Shown here piece by piece: positions 47,646-58,286 of a stretch of DNA of 64,000 nt. Both the position numbers and the translations under genes were made by a program. Within the stretch, counting starts at the first letter, position 1, and each line of letters starts with the position of its first letter. Source of the stretch: Prinia subflava (taxonomy: Eukaryota > Chordata > Aves > Passeriformes > Cisticolidae); assembly GCF_021018805.1 (NCBI RefSeq), contig NC_086248.1, positions 54,317,485 to 54,381,484 of the forward strand, given 5' to 3'. Below the pieces are notes generated by a model. The model did no database searches and was not told the origin of the DNA. It was given only the letters and a program-made list of their open reading frames with translations.

Positions 47646-50236
47646 GTAAGTTGGAAAAGCGCTACAACATGTGACTCAGTCCTGCTCCTGTTTCTTTTCC
47701 ATCATTTAATATTTGTTTCATCAATCTTTGCCTGTGTCCATGCTGGGTCTCCTTTGCTGGGTCTCCTTTGACCACTGGCTGTTACAAGACAAAAATGAGC
47801 AATGTGACAGAGAAAACTGAACTGAAAAGATTTATATGGTATCAGTTAAAATTTTAGGATGGTAAAAGGCACCATGGTTCTGCAGTTTGCAAAAGGTTTC
47901 TGAAAGAAAATAATTAAACAAAATAGTCTTTTGTTTATATGTGAAAAGTCTTTTTGAAGCTATTCTTTAATGAAACACTGTAATTTCACCAGTGTGATTT
48001 AACCCAAGAAGAATAAGCCTTACTGACTTCACAGAAAAAGCAGGGTGAAATTTGCTGGGTTTTGTCTTACCTTTCTACCCCACTCTCAACATTTCCAGCC
48101 AATGTTTGGTGTTGCACATCTGTTTTAGCCTGTAAGTTGCTTAGAACTGGACTCTGAAGTGCTGTGTTCTTGTGACCCACAAGGGGTGGGATCATCACAT
48201 GTGGATGCATCAACAAGACTTGGTTGTTGCAGTTTATATGTCCCTTGGTCAAAGTGATGGTCACAGTCTTGATCCATCCAGGGTGAGGAAAACCCCTCAC
48301 AACATAAAGTTCTGTGGGTTAAGGTACCTTCATGTTCAGGTGGGACTCTCAGGTATCTCCGCTGAAGGGTGGTTTTACACTGATGCAATACTGTGGCTCA
48401 TGTGCTGTCCTTTGGTGGAAGGCCTCAGAAACTAGTCTGGGTTTTTTGGCAGTTTTTGACCTCTTCTAAGACATGACTGCTGTTACTCTCGCCCGTGTAG
48501 TTGGGCCAGTGAGGTCTTCCCAGAAGGGATGAACACCTTCAGGCCTGTGGGTGAATGTCCCAATACCTGCCCTCAGGCAGGAGAGTTTTACACCACAGTC
48601 AGTTGTGTAAGGGAGGATATTGGCGTGATAAAAAGCATTATCCGAGCTCCACAGGGTTTGCTTCTTATTGGCCTTTTTCCTAATCTGGCTCAAAAAATAT
48701 CTCCTTGCTAGATAAAGGTCAGTTTGTTTTGATCATCCTCTGGTGATAGGTGAGACATCTGGGCTGTTCTTATGCATATCAGAGGTTTCATCACCACACA
48801 TCCAAAAACTCTGCTCCTCCTTTTAGTTTAGGAGTTTTCTGACCTTCACATAGCAACCTGCTGCTTTTGCCAATGGACCATTGCTTGAGTCATTAACCTC
48901 CAACATTTCAGTGTCTCTCATATATGCACATTTGTCATTCTGTATAGACTTTTTATGTAATATTCATTAAAATCCCAAAGTCCTGGGATGTTATCTACTT
49001 TGCATTGTAATAGCAAGGACAGGGAGCTACAATGCACTTTCATTACAATGGATAGTGGAAGAGAAAACAAATGCTTTAAAATATTAAATGTTTTAAATCA
49101 ATCTATTTTGCTATGAATTTTTCTCCAAGGAGCACTTCATAAAGTGAAGTTTCACCTTAAGGAAAATCTCTGAAGAAAATCTGTATTCTGCCTGAATTCT
49201 GATGATTTGGAACGTTCAGACTGCTAGTAAACCCTTAGCATGAAAAACAGTTTACTATTAATCTTGTACATTTTTATGGCTTTAAAATTCCAGCTAACTG
49301 AAAAGTTTTGGTTTAGATTTAATAATCCTTGAAATCAGCACTCAGAAAATAAGTGGTTTAATATTTCATGTACCATTTCTTGGGTTTTGGTCAAGATACT
49401 GATGTGGGTATTTGTCTTGAGCACAGATAGATGTCCCAGTCAACCAAAATGGACCTGTAAGGCCTGTTAACCTCAGGACACAGAATACGAAATATGGAAT
49501 GAGTAAAAATAATATGAATTATGCAATCATTAGCAATGTAATAAACTCTTGGCAGATTAGAATTACAGGGTGCTTACTCTTGGCACAAGGACACTCATAA
49601 AAACAATCAGATGAGTACTGAGAATGAAATTCAGAGCAAATAAATGGCATGGATAAGAAAATGGAGTAAATTAATTGTCCAACAGGAAAATGATCAAATG
49701 AGGAAGGGAGAGAAAATGACCCTATCATATATCTTGTTGATTTGAGAAAGCAGAGAGCAGCTTTAACTCATAATTCTTATGTCCCTGCTATACAAATAGT
49801 CAAATAAAAGGAGAAAGATTCAGAATGAGATAGACAGATCACATGTGGGACAAGGACCCACATGTGCAGGGATGGCATAATTTAAGGGGTGGCTGAAAAT
49901 AACTGTGGGACTAACAGAAGGAATAACACAGTAACTCCAACTTTCACTCAGCCAGAAAGGTGCATGACCTCTAATAATGACCCGAAAGGAATTATTTACA
50001 TATGATGAAAAAAGGCAGTCAGGGTTCTCTTTTCTTTCTCTTGTCAGGACTGACAATGATAATGGTTTATTAAAGATTCTGTCATATTTCTGAGGTGCTG
50101 TTGTATTTTGGGGGATTTTCAGAGTCAAAACGTCAGAAATAAAGGTGGAGTTTTTTAAGCACAAATATATATCTTTACTCAAAAAAGTTACTTCTGCACT
50201 CTGAGCAATCATTTCATTATCATTTTCTACCTACAG
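47646..50236 (+). other. LAMA2: LAMA2 intron, 2591 nt
   Basis: Intron GTAAGT to CTACAG. It holds a tandem GCTGGGTCTCCTTT pair near 47741-47769 and a stretch at about 48070-48700 with higher GC content that may be an old mobile-element remnant (see findings). The 130-codon minus-strand frame at 49820-50212 has no recognisable product. Confidence 0.86.
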
Positions 50237-50419
50237 ATACAGCTGTAAAGGTACAAGCAGCCAAAGACAAGGCAAGACAAGCCAACGATACTGCAAATGA
50301 CGTCCTGGCCCAGATTAAAGACCTCAATCGGAATCTCCTGGGCTTGAGGAAAAACTACAGTAAACTTACAGATGATGTGGCCAAAACAAATGCAGTGGTA
50401 AAGGATCCAGTCAAGAACA
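50237..50419 (+). CDS. LAMA2: LAMA2 exon: coiled coil
   Basis: The exon is 183 nt: two bases finish Asp, 60 codons, then one base (A) of a split codon. It encodes TAVKVQAAKDKARQANDTAN, DVLAQIKDLNRNLLGLRKN and KTNAVVKDPVKN. KDKARQANDTA and AKTNAVVKDP are conserved with mammalian LAMA2. Sequons are NDT and NYS. The donor is GTAAGA. The final A pairs with the microexon at 52076 (AA) to give Lys. It could instead pair directly with TT at 53139 to give Ile if the microexon is skipped. Confidence 0.95.
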
Positions 50420-52075
50420 GTAAGATCTTTTTTGGTTGTTTGGTGGTGGTTTTTTTTCATATCTCAAAACAAAACAGAGACACTCCAGAATTTCATTTCC
50501 ATAGCATTACTACAGTATGCTGGGATAAAAGAGCTATCGCTTCTATTTTCTGGGCTTCTTATACGTGAAAAGGGACCAGAGGTCCCTTTGAATGCTAACA
50601 ATTCTGTGAAAAGAGTTTTAAATCTTAAAGAAAAGTGCTAGTAGTTGCAAGAAAAGCTTATGTCAGCAGAATGAATATGTTATGGATAGATTTGTTCCTC
50701 AGATTAGTTTTTAAAGTATTTAGGAGGTGACTAATCAAAGATTCTGACTGGCAATTCACTGCCTGATTGAAGAAAAATACCCTACACTAAATCTGTCTTC
50801 AGTCAATCAGATAATAAGTCCTGGGAGAAATGCATGACTTCTTTCATATTCGTTACTATTTTTGGTAGAACACTGAAGATACTTTAAAAAAGAAAGATTC
50901 TGAGAATGAGATTTTGCCAGCTTTTCTTTCTTCTTTTTTAGCCATGAATTCTGTTATTAAATGTGACAAATACTTTAGCATTTTCACTTTGGTTAGGATG
51001 GATAAAAATGAATTTTATGTGATATATTTTATGGTTTCTAGATTTCTAGACCATCTCTCATACAGGAGTATACAGCGACCAAACTAGAGTGTCTTTAGAA
51101 AATGACTGAAGAACTAATTTCTCAGCTAATCTGGGTTCCTCAGATTGTTGTCATCAACTTGATGAAGCTGAGCACCTAAAAGCGTACAGTTTAGGAGGCT
51201 GTCCTTCTCATTCTGTGGACAAATACCCTCTGCCAGCTGTTGCTGTACAAAGTTGCTGTACAAGTGAAAAAGTCAATCCCAATGGCTGTTTGTCACTCCC
51301 TGCCTATTGCAAGTTCCCCACCGCTCAACAGCTGAGACATGTGAGCCCCACTACAATTCCCATTGAGTGCATACAAGTTTAGACAATATGAAAAGACGTT
51401 ATTGACTGAAATAGTGTGGTTAGATTACAGCAGGCTGTAGAACCAGTAGATCTGTAAGATCTTTTGCAGGGTAGTGGGAAGCAACTGAGAAGTAGTCTTA
51501 GAGCAGCAGTTTCTTGGCACTGCTGAATCTAGACTAGGCCATCTGTCCCAGCTCAAGTGTTCTGAGCCTGTGTGTACATTAGCACTTTAATTGAGATTAG
51601 GAGTGATAATTTGAAATTTAATATCTTGATTGCCCTCAGTCACCATTATTTTGTTTGTATTGAAGAGTGGTCTTAATGCTTGCAAACTGTTTCATGTCAG
51701 ATAAAGCTGAACTGTGAGATGTTCTCCAGAAGTACAGTTTGGTCATTCTCCAAATATTGATGGATACTCAGATTACAGAATGAAATTAAAATAATGTAGG
51801 GTGAACCATTCCAGATGTATGAAGTGAGCAGGCTGGTACTCGTGATTAAATGCTAAAGTAGGCATAGCCTCTCTATGTCAAAATTCAGGTGCTGAATTCT
51901 CATTTTGATAGATATGAACTATTTCGTAGGTAAAAAGTTATTTATAGACTCATCCTGTCCCTTACTTTACTTTCCATTTCTGTTTAGATCTTCACAACAT
52001 TCTCTTAAGTTATCTTCTGTCTCTTATGTTATCCTCTGTTTTTCTCTTTCCTTTGTCTCCATATCTTGCCTGCAG
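50420..52075 (+). other. LAMA2: LAMA2 intron before the microexon, 1656 nt
   Basis: Intron GTAAGA to CCTGCAG. Its last 100 nt are markedly pyrimidine-rich (CTGTTTTTCTCTTTCCTTTG and flanks), a strong acceptor context. No mobile element recognised. Confidence 0.78.
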
Positions 52076-52081
52076 AAATCT
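52076..52081 (+). CDS. LAMA2: LAMA2 microexon, 6 nt
   Basis: The six bases AAATCT lie between a strong acceptor (a long pyrimidine-rich tract ending TTGCCTGCAG) and donor GTACGT. With the A ending the exon at 50419 and the TT starting the exon at 53139, they read Lys-Ile-Phe. The protein then runs KDPVKN-KIF-ADAD. The mammalian LAMA2 sequence I recall has KN-KII-ADAD at this point, so the microexon restores two residues missing if 50419 is joined directly to 53139. I also recall, without being able to check it, that the human gene has a 6-bp exon about here. A downstream donor GTATGT at 52086 would give a 10-nt exon and break the frame. Confidence 0.8.
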
Positions 52082-53138
52082 GTACGTATGTTGGTTTTTT
52101 TTTACTTGCAGCTTATTGTGTGCATTTTCCAGTAAACAATGGCTCACTGCTTACCACCAAAGCCTCTGCATGGTCCTCTGTGTTTTCACTACTCATTGAA
52201 ATAGCTAAATAGTTACTTTTTGAAAACTTTGAGATAAAGTGATTTGGTAGCTAGTTTAACTTACATGAAACCTTAAGAAGCATCTTGAAGGTTTTGGTAT
52301 GAGTGTTTGGGTAAAAAATCAAATATGCAATTTTTATGCTTTATCTAAGCATTCTTTTTATTGCTCTTGCTCTTGTTATTGTTATTTTCATATAACATAA
52401 ATATTTCTGGTAAATGCATGTTTGTCCTTTTTAGTGTCATCCACAAAAACCCACATCCTCGTGCAAACCAAGTGTTGCAATCCTTAGATCTACTGATGAG
52501 TTGCCAAAGAGAGGGTACTATTCACTAGTTGTATCTCTAGGGGCAAAAATGTCATGGTAAAATTATTTAGTTCACCTGAAAAAAAAAGAAAATCATTTGC
52601 AGTTAACTGTCACTGTTTTTAAACCTGCTTTCAATACACATACAGAATTTTAAGCTTGTGACCAGAATAACACCTTTTTGTATTTGTACCTATTTTAGTT
52701 CAAGAATTAATTTCAAGTTAGTTTTAACACAGTAATTTCAGAAGCTGCTTATGGAAACCAACCAGTTTTCATTAATCCAGCATTTTCTTCAAAATTAGTT
52801 GTTTTTTTTAAAGAAGAAAGCAAATAGTTCATACATAAACGTATTTTGCTACAGCAAATGTTTTCCATAACTATCATCCTGACCTGAAGGATAGTTACAT
52901 CTTCAAAATCCTGCTTTAACACCAGTGTTTGCAGCTATTGCTACTTTAACTTGATTCTAAACATTCTAAAATTGCCTTATTCTGTTCAGGGAGCTTCCTG
53001 ACCTGTGTGTACCTCATAGTCTCATATACAATCTTCTGAGCATTGTGTATGCAGAATTTCCTTGGATTTTATTATTGCAATATATAATTAGTCTCTGACA
53101 CTATTCTCTAAAGCTCTGCTTTGTTCTTTCTTATGAAG
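52082..53138 (+). other. LAMA2: LAMA2 intron after the microexon, 1057 nt
   Basis: Intron GTACGT to ATGAAG. AT-rich, with no recognisable element. The acceptor is preceded by CTTTGTTCTTTCTTATGAAG. Confidence 0.78.
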
Positions 53139-53293
53139 TTGCTGATGCAGATTCCAGTATTAAAAACTTAGAAAAGGAAGCAGATCGCCTGCTAGATAAA
53201 ATCAAGCCAATCAAAGAACTCCAGGATAACTTAGGGAAAAACATTTCTCAGATAAAAGAGCTGATAAACCAAGCTCGGAAGCAAGCCAATTCG
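53139..53293 (+). CDS. LAMA2: LAMA2 exon: end of the coiled coil (domain I)
   Basis: The exon is 155 nt: two bases (TT) finish a split codon, then 51 codons to phase 0. It encodes ADADSSIKNLEKEADRLLDK, IKPIKELQDNLGKNISQIKE and LINQARKQANS. This is the last part of the rod before the globular domains. LINQARKQANS matches mammalian LAMA2. In other laminins the C-terminal end of the trimeric coil is needed for correct LG placement and integrin binding. One sequon (NIS). The donor GTAAGT is consensus. Confidence 0.96.
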
Positions 53294-54939
53294 GTAAGTC
53301 CCATTTCTCAAACAAAATTGACCTTTTGAGTATTGATGGGATTTTATTTTCTACTCTTTATTTCTTTTCTACAGTGTGAATCCTTCCTAATTCTAAACAT
53401 GTGTAAAGAGAGCAAATAATGGAGTATAATTTCTCAGAAAAAAAATCGAATATTCTGATGATTTTTACTCTGTCTTGTTTCTTCGTTTAAAAGATGCACT
53501 TGTTAAATGAATAACATCTGTAGGATCTCAAAAGGTTATTTTTAAGAAGTATTGTAGGTGATTGCACAGCAGAAGAGTCACAATATCATTGATTTGTTGT
53601 GAAAACAAAAATGTATTTTTCTGCTTCAGCACTGATATTAAGCCCCTGATTTCCTTTCATAGAACTTACATTACTCAAGCATGACACCACTTCAGACTCA
53701 CTGAAATTGCTGAGTATATCTGCTTTTCCCATATTTTTATTTTTTCTCTCTCCAGTAGCAGCACTTAAGACTTGAACTTAACAATATATTTCTAGTGCAT
53801 TTAGTGATTTGGGAATCCATCTCCCTGATTCAGTAATATTGTCAACTCTAGTATCATCTGGTTAATACTGAGATTATTCAGCTTGTGACTTAAATAGCAA
53901 AGGAAAAAGAATCTTGTAGATGGTACTTGAGAAATCTTTCTCAAATATGGTCGAAAGATAGTTTAAAAAAATCAACATAAAAATAGGATACTGGGAAAGA
54001 AGTGATAGGATAAATAGTAGGATACTGGTGATAGAAGTTTTCACCATGTATGTGATGAAATCTGTACAGAACAAAAAGACAGACTACAGTAATGATATGT
54101 TTTGTTACATTCATCTTCTCTCTGAGGGCTTTGAATTACTTAACTGCTCAGCATTTCTGAGATAAGGAAATTAGGAGTTTGGTCCTATAATGGATCTCCT
54201 TTTTAGCAGAGTTTGCCACAAGCATAAGGTGGTACTATTATGTACATTTCCTCTAATGCATAAACATGTCTAGCTGGGATTGAAAGACCATTGTGCTGTC
54301 ATTATGTCTGTGCTGGCATTATGAAAACAAACAGTAAAGTGTTTTTATCTCAGCTCAGAGCCTGAGGAAACCAATACATGGATCCAAACGCATGTGTCAC
54401 TCAGCCATGGAAATAAAACTTATGAATGCCAGCTCCATTAGGGAATGTGTGAAAGCAGTGATAGACATAACTGTGGGTTGAAAAATAATTGTGAAAAGGT
54501 GTCTGAAATTGCCATAATCAAAGATATTATGAGAGAAAAATAGATAATTATGACTACCCAACAGCAATATGCTGTAATTCCTTCAGGAATGCTGCTTATT
54601 TTCTTAGCTACATATTCTACTTGTAGACTATCTGTACTGCTAGAATGCCAGTGTTACTTGCATTAGACCAGTATATCTTCTAGCTGTTTTGAATCTACAC
54701 AGTTCATCCTTTAAATATGAATTTCAAAAGGATATTTTATTTCCTTTTACTAAACAATCCCAGAAAGAAAATCCCATTTTTATCTTCTTCGCATATCCAA
54801 GCAACTCCCCGGTACATGTAACAGAAAAATGTGAAGGAAAAAGAACTGTAATTGTCTTATAATTATTTGGAAGAAATTATGGTTAATTCTGGAATAATAA
54901 GCAGTGAACTGAATTCTTTCTGTTTTGCTCTTTTTGAAG
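53294..54939 (+). other. LAMA2: LAMA2 intron, 1646 nt
   Basis: AT-rich intron GTAAGT to TTGAAG. Nothing recognisable besides short AT-rich runs. Confidence 0.88.
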
Positions 54940-55083
54940 ATCAAAGTGTCCGTGTCCTCTGGAGGCAACTGTATTCGCACATACAGACCAGAAATAAAGA
55001 AGGGAACATACAACACCGTCATCCTCAATGTGAAGACTGTAGTTGCTGACAATCTGCTTTTTTACCTTGGAAGTGCCAAGTTT
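54940..55083 (+). CDS. LAMA2: LAMA2 exon: first part of LG1
   Basis: The exon is 144 nt, phase 0 at both ends, 48 codons. It encodes IKVSVSSGGNCIRTYRPEIK, KGTYNTVILNVKTVVADN and LLFYLGSAKF. The alternating beta-strand pattern, with LLFYLGS as a central strand, is typical of the laminin G jelly-roll fold. The domain boundary falls exactly on the exon boundary. The acceptor is TTGCTCTTTTTGAAG and the donor GTGAGT. Several overlapping frames on both strands here are shadows. Confidence 0.96.
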
Positions 55084-55977
55084 GTGAGTCTGTCTCCTGC
55101 CTTTCATGTCAGAGTTGCTCAATCAAATCAGATGACTGACAAACAAAGAAGATGAGAAAGACTTTCTTTTTCACCCAGAGGCTTCAAAGCAGTAGTTGAG
55201 GGTGTAAAATAATCTAGGCATTTACTGTCTTTGATATGAATACAGAGATTTCTAAAATATGACCAGCAAATTTTTTACATGCATCTTTATTTTAACTAGA
55301 TACGAAATAGCAGGCTTGTACAGGAACTACATTAGAGCTTTAAAATTCACAGTGCAACTAGAGTAATTTTGGAGTTGGTTGTGGGTTTTCCCTAGGGAAC
55401 GAAGTAGCTAATCATATTGCATCTGTCAAAGCTCCTATTTATCGTAATTTTAAGTCAAGACTACAATTTCAAGCATAATAATGGTGAATGATTTAGTTTC
55501 CCATGAGACTTACAGCAGACAGACTTCTAGAATAACCAATAATAATTCAGTAAATGGGAAAAGTATTCTATTTTCCAACATTTCCAACGTGTATTTTATT
55601 TATCTAATACAAAATGAAAAAGCTAGATGGCATCATGTATTTCAACGTCTTTCTGCCATCCAATGGATGTTTCAGAGTGTTCCTCTGAGTTAAATCCTTC
55701 TATTGATGGCTGGAATGTTAACATTCTGTAAGTCTGCCAGTCATTTGCTGCATATCACTGAGAGAAATAATTTTCTGTCTTTAGCTTAAGATTCCTTGTT
55801 TGAACCATTAAAAACAGGAAAAAGACTGTGTCATTTTAGAACAATGTGAGAATTAATGTTAATTCTCTACTGTGTGGGATTCTCATGCCTCATTAGATCT
55901 CCTGAAATGTGCAAAGTTCTAGGAAACTTCCTTAACTAAAGTATGAGATCACTTCTATTTTCCTATTTTGCATGTAG
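55084..55977 (+). other. LAMA2: LAMA2 intron, 894 nt
   Basis: AT-rich intron GTGAGT to CATGTAG. No repeat or gene seen. Confidence 0.9.
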
Positions 55978-56111
55978 ACTGACTTCTTGGCCATAGAGAT
56001 GCGCAAAGGCAAGGTGAGCTTCCTGTGGGATGTGGGATCTGGCGTTGGACGGGTAGAATATCCAGATCTGACCATTGATGATGGGTTTTGGTACCGGATT
56101 GAAGCCTCTAG
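55978..56111 (+). CDS. LAMA2: LAMA2 exon: middle of LG1
   Basis: The exon is 134 nt: 44 codons plus AG of a split Arg codon. It encodes TDFLAIEMRKGKVSFLWDVG, SGVGRVEYPDLTIDDG and FWYRIEAS. DFLAIEMxxGKVxFxxDxGSG is a signature of laminin G domains, where strands build the sandwich around a calcium-site region. Identity to mammalian LAMA2 is very high here. The acceptor is TTTTGCATGTAG and the donor GTGAGT. Confidence 0.97.
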
Positions 56112-56909
56112 GTGAGTAAATATTTCAGTTCCAAGATTTTAGAAAAAATTGCTACTGTGAGAAATTCTAGTCTGGTTTGACAAAAGGTTTTGGACCTGCA
56201 TCCATTAGTACCAAAAGAGTATACACTACAGTTACTATTGAAATGTCAATTGTTCTCTGTCAAGAATTTACTTTAATCACATATTTCCCCTCTAGCATCA
56301 ACAATCCATGACTCCTTATATGTATTCCCTTTTGTTTATCTATCACTCTATTGATTTTCCTCTTCAACTAGCTTACTTTTAAAATCAGTTAAAGGTTTTG
56401 GCACTCAAATAACTACTATTCTTTTCTCCTTGAATTTTAAAAAGGAGCAGCTTTTCTGAATTTCTGGTTTTGATACAGTACTGCAAGTGAATGGTCTGTC
56501 ACACAGCAGTATCTTGATTCTTACTCAGAATGCCATTCCCATAGGCAAAATGTCTCATCAAACTGGAAATATTTATGAAAGATACAGTTCATGAAAATTG
56601 GAGGAAATATTCTGAAAAGTTAAAATATATTTTGTAATTTGAGATCAGTTATTGTATTCCTTTGAACTTTAGAAATATAGATGCATAAATATTGAAATCC
56701 CAGATTCGTTAGTCGAAGCTTGTATTTTCCATTCTAAGAGCAAACACGTGGCATATGGTGCAATAATCACAGCAAAAGGATTGCATAACTCTATAGCCTT
56801 TATCTTGAATAGATCTTAGTAATTTAGATAACATCAGCTGTATTGTAATTTGATAGAAAGCTGAGTCATTTCTCCTTCATCATTACAGTTAATTTCACAT
56901 AGTATTAAA

Positions 56910-56914
56910 CACAG
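56910..56914 (+). repeat. Target-site duplication, left copy
   Basis: CACAG directly before TGTCATGG of the LTR. It is identical to the five bases after the LTR end. Confidence 0.85.
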
Positions 56915-58281
56915 TGTCATGGGTTAGCACTGGCCAGATGTTAATGCACCCATGAATATATGTTTTTTCTCTAACAACTCTTGTGGGATGTGATCAGGAA
57001 CAGAGCAGAGCAGGCTTAAATCTTGAAAACAAAAAAAACCTCACTAAAACTTTATTAATTACATAAGAACAGGGACAGAAATACTCTTAAACACACACAG
57101 AGACAGAAATAAAAACTTCTTAGAACATTTCTTCTCCTAGTTTCTACCTCTCCACCCATCACTCTTCACAGACCAACCCTTGGGTTTTAGATCAAACAAT
57201 CACCACTCAAAAAACTAATCTTCAATTCAGCAAGGGAGAGAGGAGTCTCTCTCGCACCACAGACTGTTCTTTAGAAAACACGGGTCCACCCCTTATGTGT
57301 TTCCATGTCACTTATAGCACTGCTCGGAGAAGTCTGCTAAGGTGACACTTTCTTTTTTTTCTTATGTCTAGCGCTCTCACCGCTGTTTCATAGGCCAAAA
57401 CTGCATACAGGGCTTTTTAAGGATGCTGCATGCTGAGCTCTCCCCTTTTTACCCAGGGGCCGGGGTTCCAGGAGCAGGTCTGCCCTGAGGGCAGAGGGCA
57501 CCACCTCACCCTCCCCCTCTTTTTTTTGCTCGCTCTAACTCTTCAAGTGCCAGTCACTGTAGCAAAAGCAAGGGGCAGCTGCATCTACTTAAAAATGCAG
57601 TTTATGTTCAAAAGAGACTCAAGTTCAGTCTATGGCTGACATTATGCAAGAGAATTTTAGCTCAGAAGGTTACTCCTCTCATTCTTCTATCGAATTCCTT
57701 CTAATCATGCTTTATCATCTCGGTCTCAGACCGCTTTCCTCTCTCCAAAAACTACTAGTCATGAGAATCAATGTCTAAGAAAAGTTTCTTTCTGCCAAGC
57801 AAGGGTTAACAGTTTCTTCTCAGCAGGGCTGCAGGCTCAGGCACTCCCAGGCTCCGCAAACCCCCACGTGGCTGGGCACCTTCTCCCGGAGTTTGGGGGG
57901 AGGAGGGGGGTGAGCACATACAGAAGGCACTTCTACAGTTTTCTACCCCTCCATCCTGGACGGGGCAGCTCAGTTCCAGTCTTGTCCTCTCTCTTCTCCC
58001 CCCACCGGGGGCTCTGGCTTACCTGAGCCGACCACGTGTTTCCCCTCCCCCACCCAGCCTCGTGGCTGGGCAGGGGGGAAGGAGGCCTGACACGTCCCTC
58101 TGCTGAAACTAAGATCTGAAAAGAGGCCGAGCCCTCCAGACTCTTGCTTTTAACTCTTTGTGTCCTCAGAGGCGTGTCCAAACCTCTGAGTGACTAACCC
58201 AGGTGCCAGCAGAAAAGCTGATCACTGATTAGACTGCCTACATCCCCCTAGAAAAATTTACCTCCCCCCCCAACCACGACA
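56915..58281 (-). mobile_element. Solo LTR of an endogenous retrovirus, 1367 nt
   Basis: The element starts TGTCATGG and ends CCACGACA, an imperfect terminal inverted repeat of the TG...CA type. It is flanked by the 5-bp direct repeat CACAG. The right two thirds are GC-rich, unlike the intron. I place it on the minus strand. There, AATAAA (57051-57056 read in reverse) lies about 140 nt from one end, and a TTAAAAAG box (57413-57420) lies upstream of it, in the order expected for U3-R-U5. No internal gag, pol or env follows, so it is a solo LTR left by recombination. A 5-bp duplication fits ERVL-like (class III) elements. The terminal style resembles LTRs I recall from passerine genomes. The family name is not determined. 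Confidence 0.88.
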
Positions 58282-58286
58282 CACAG
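58282..58286 (+). repeat. Target-site duplication, right copy
   Basis: CACAG directly after CCACGACA at the LTR end. Confidence 0.85.

Noticed and set aside
49820..50212. 130-codon minus-strand frame just before a LAMA2 exon
   Set aside because: No recognisable domain or repeat, and no supporting signals; likely chance.
52076..52085. 10-nt alternative to the microexon using donor GTATGT at 52086
   Set aside because: It would shift the frame, whereas the 6-nt form keeps it and matches the expected protein.
57933..58181. 82-codon minus-strand frame in GC-rich DNA
   Set aside because: It falls inside the solo LTR, in the presumed U3, and has no retroviral protein motif.
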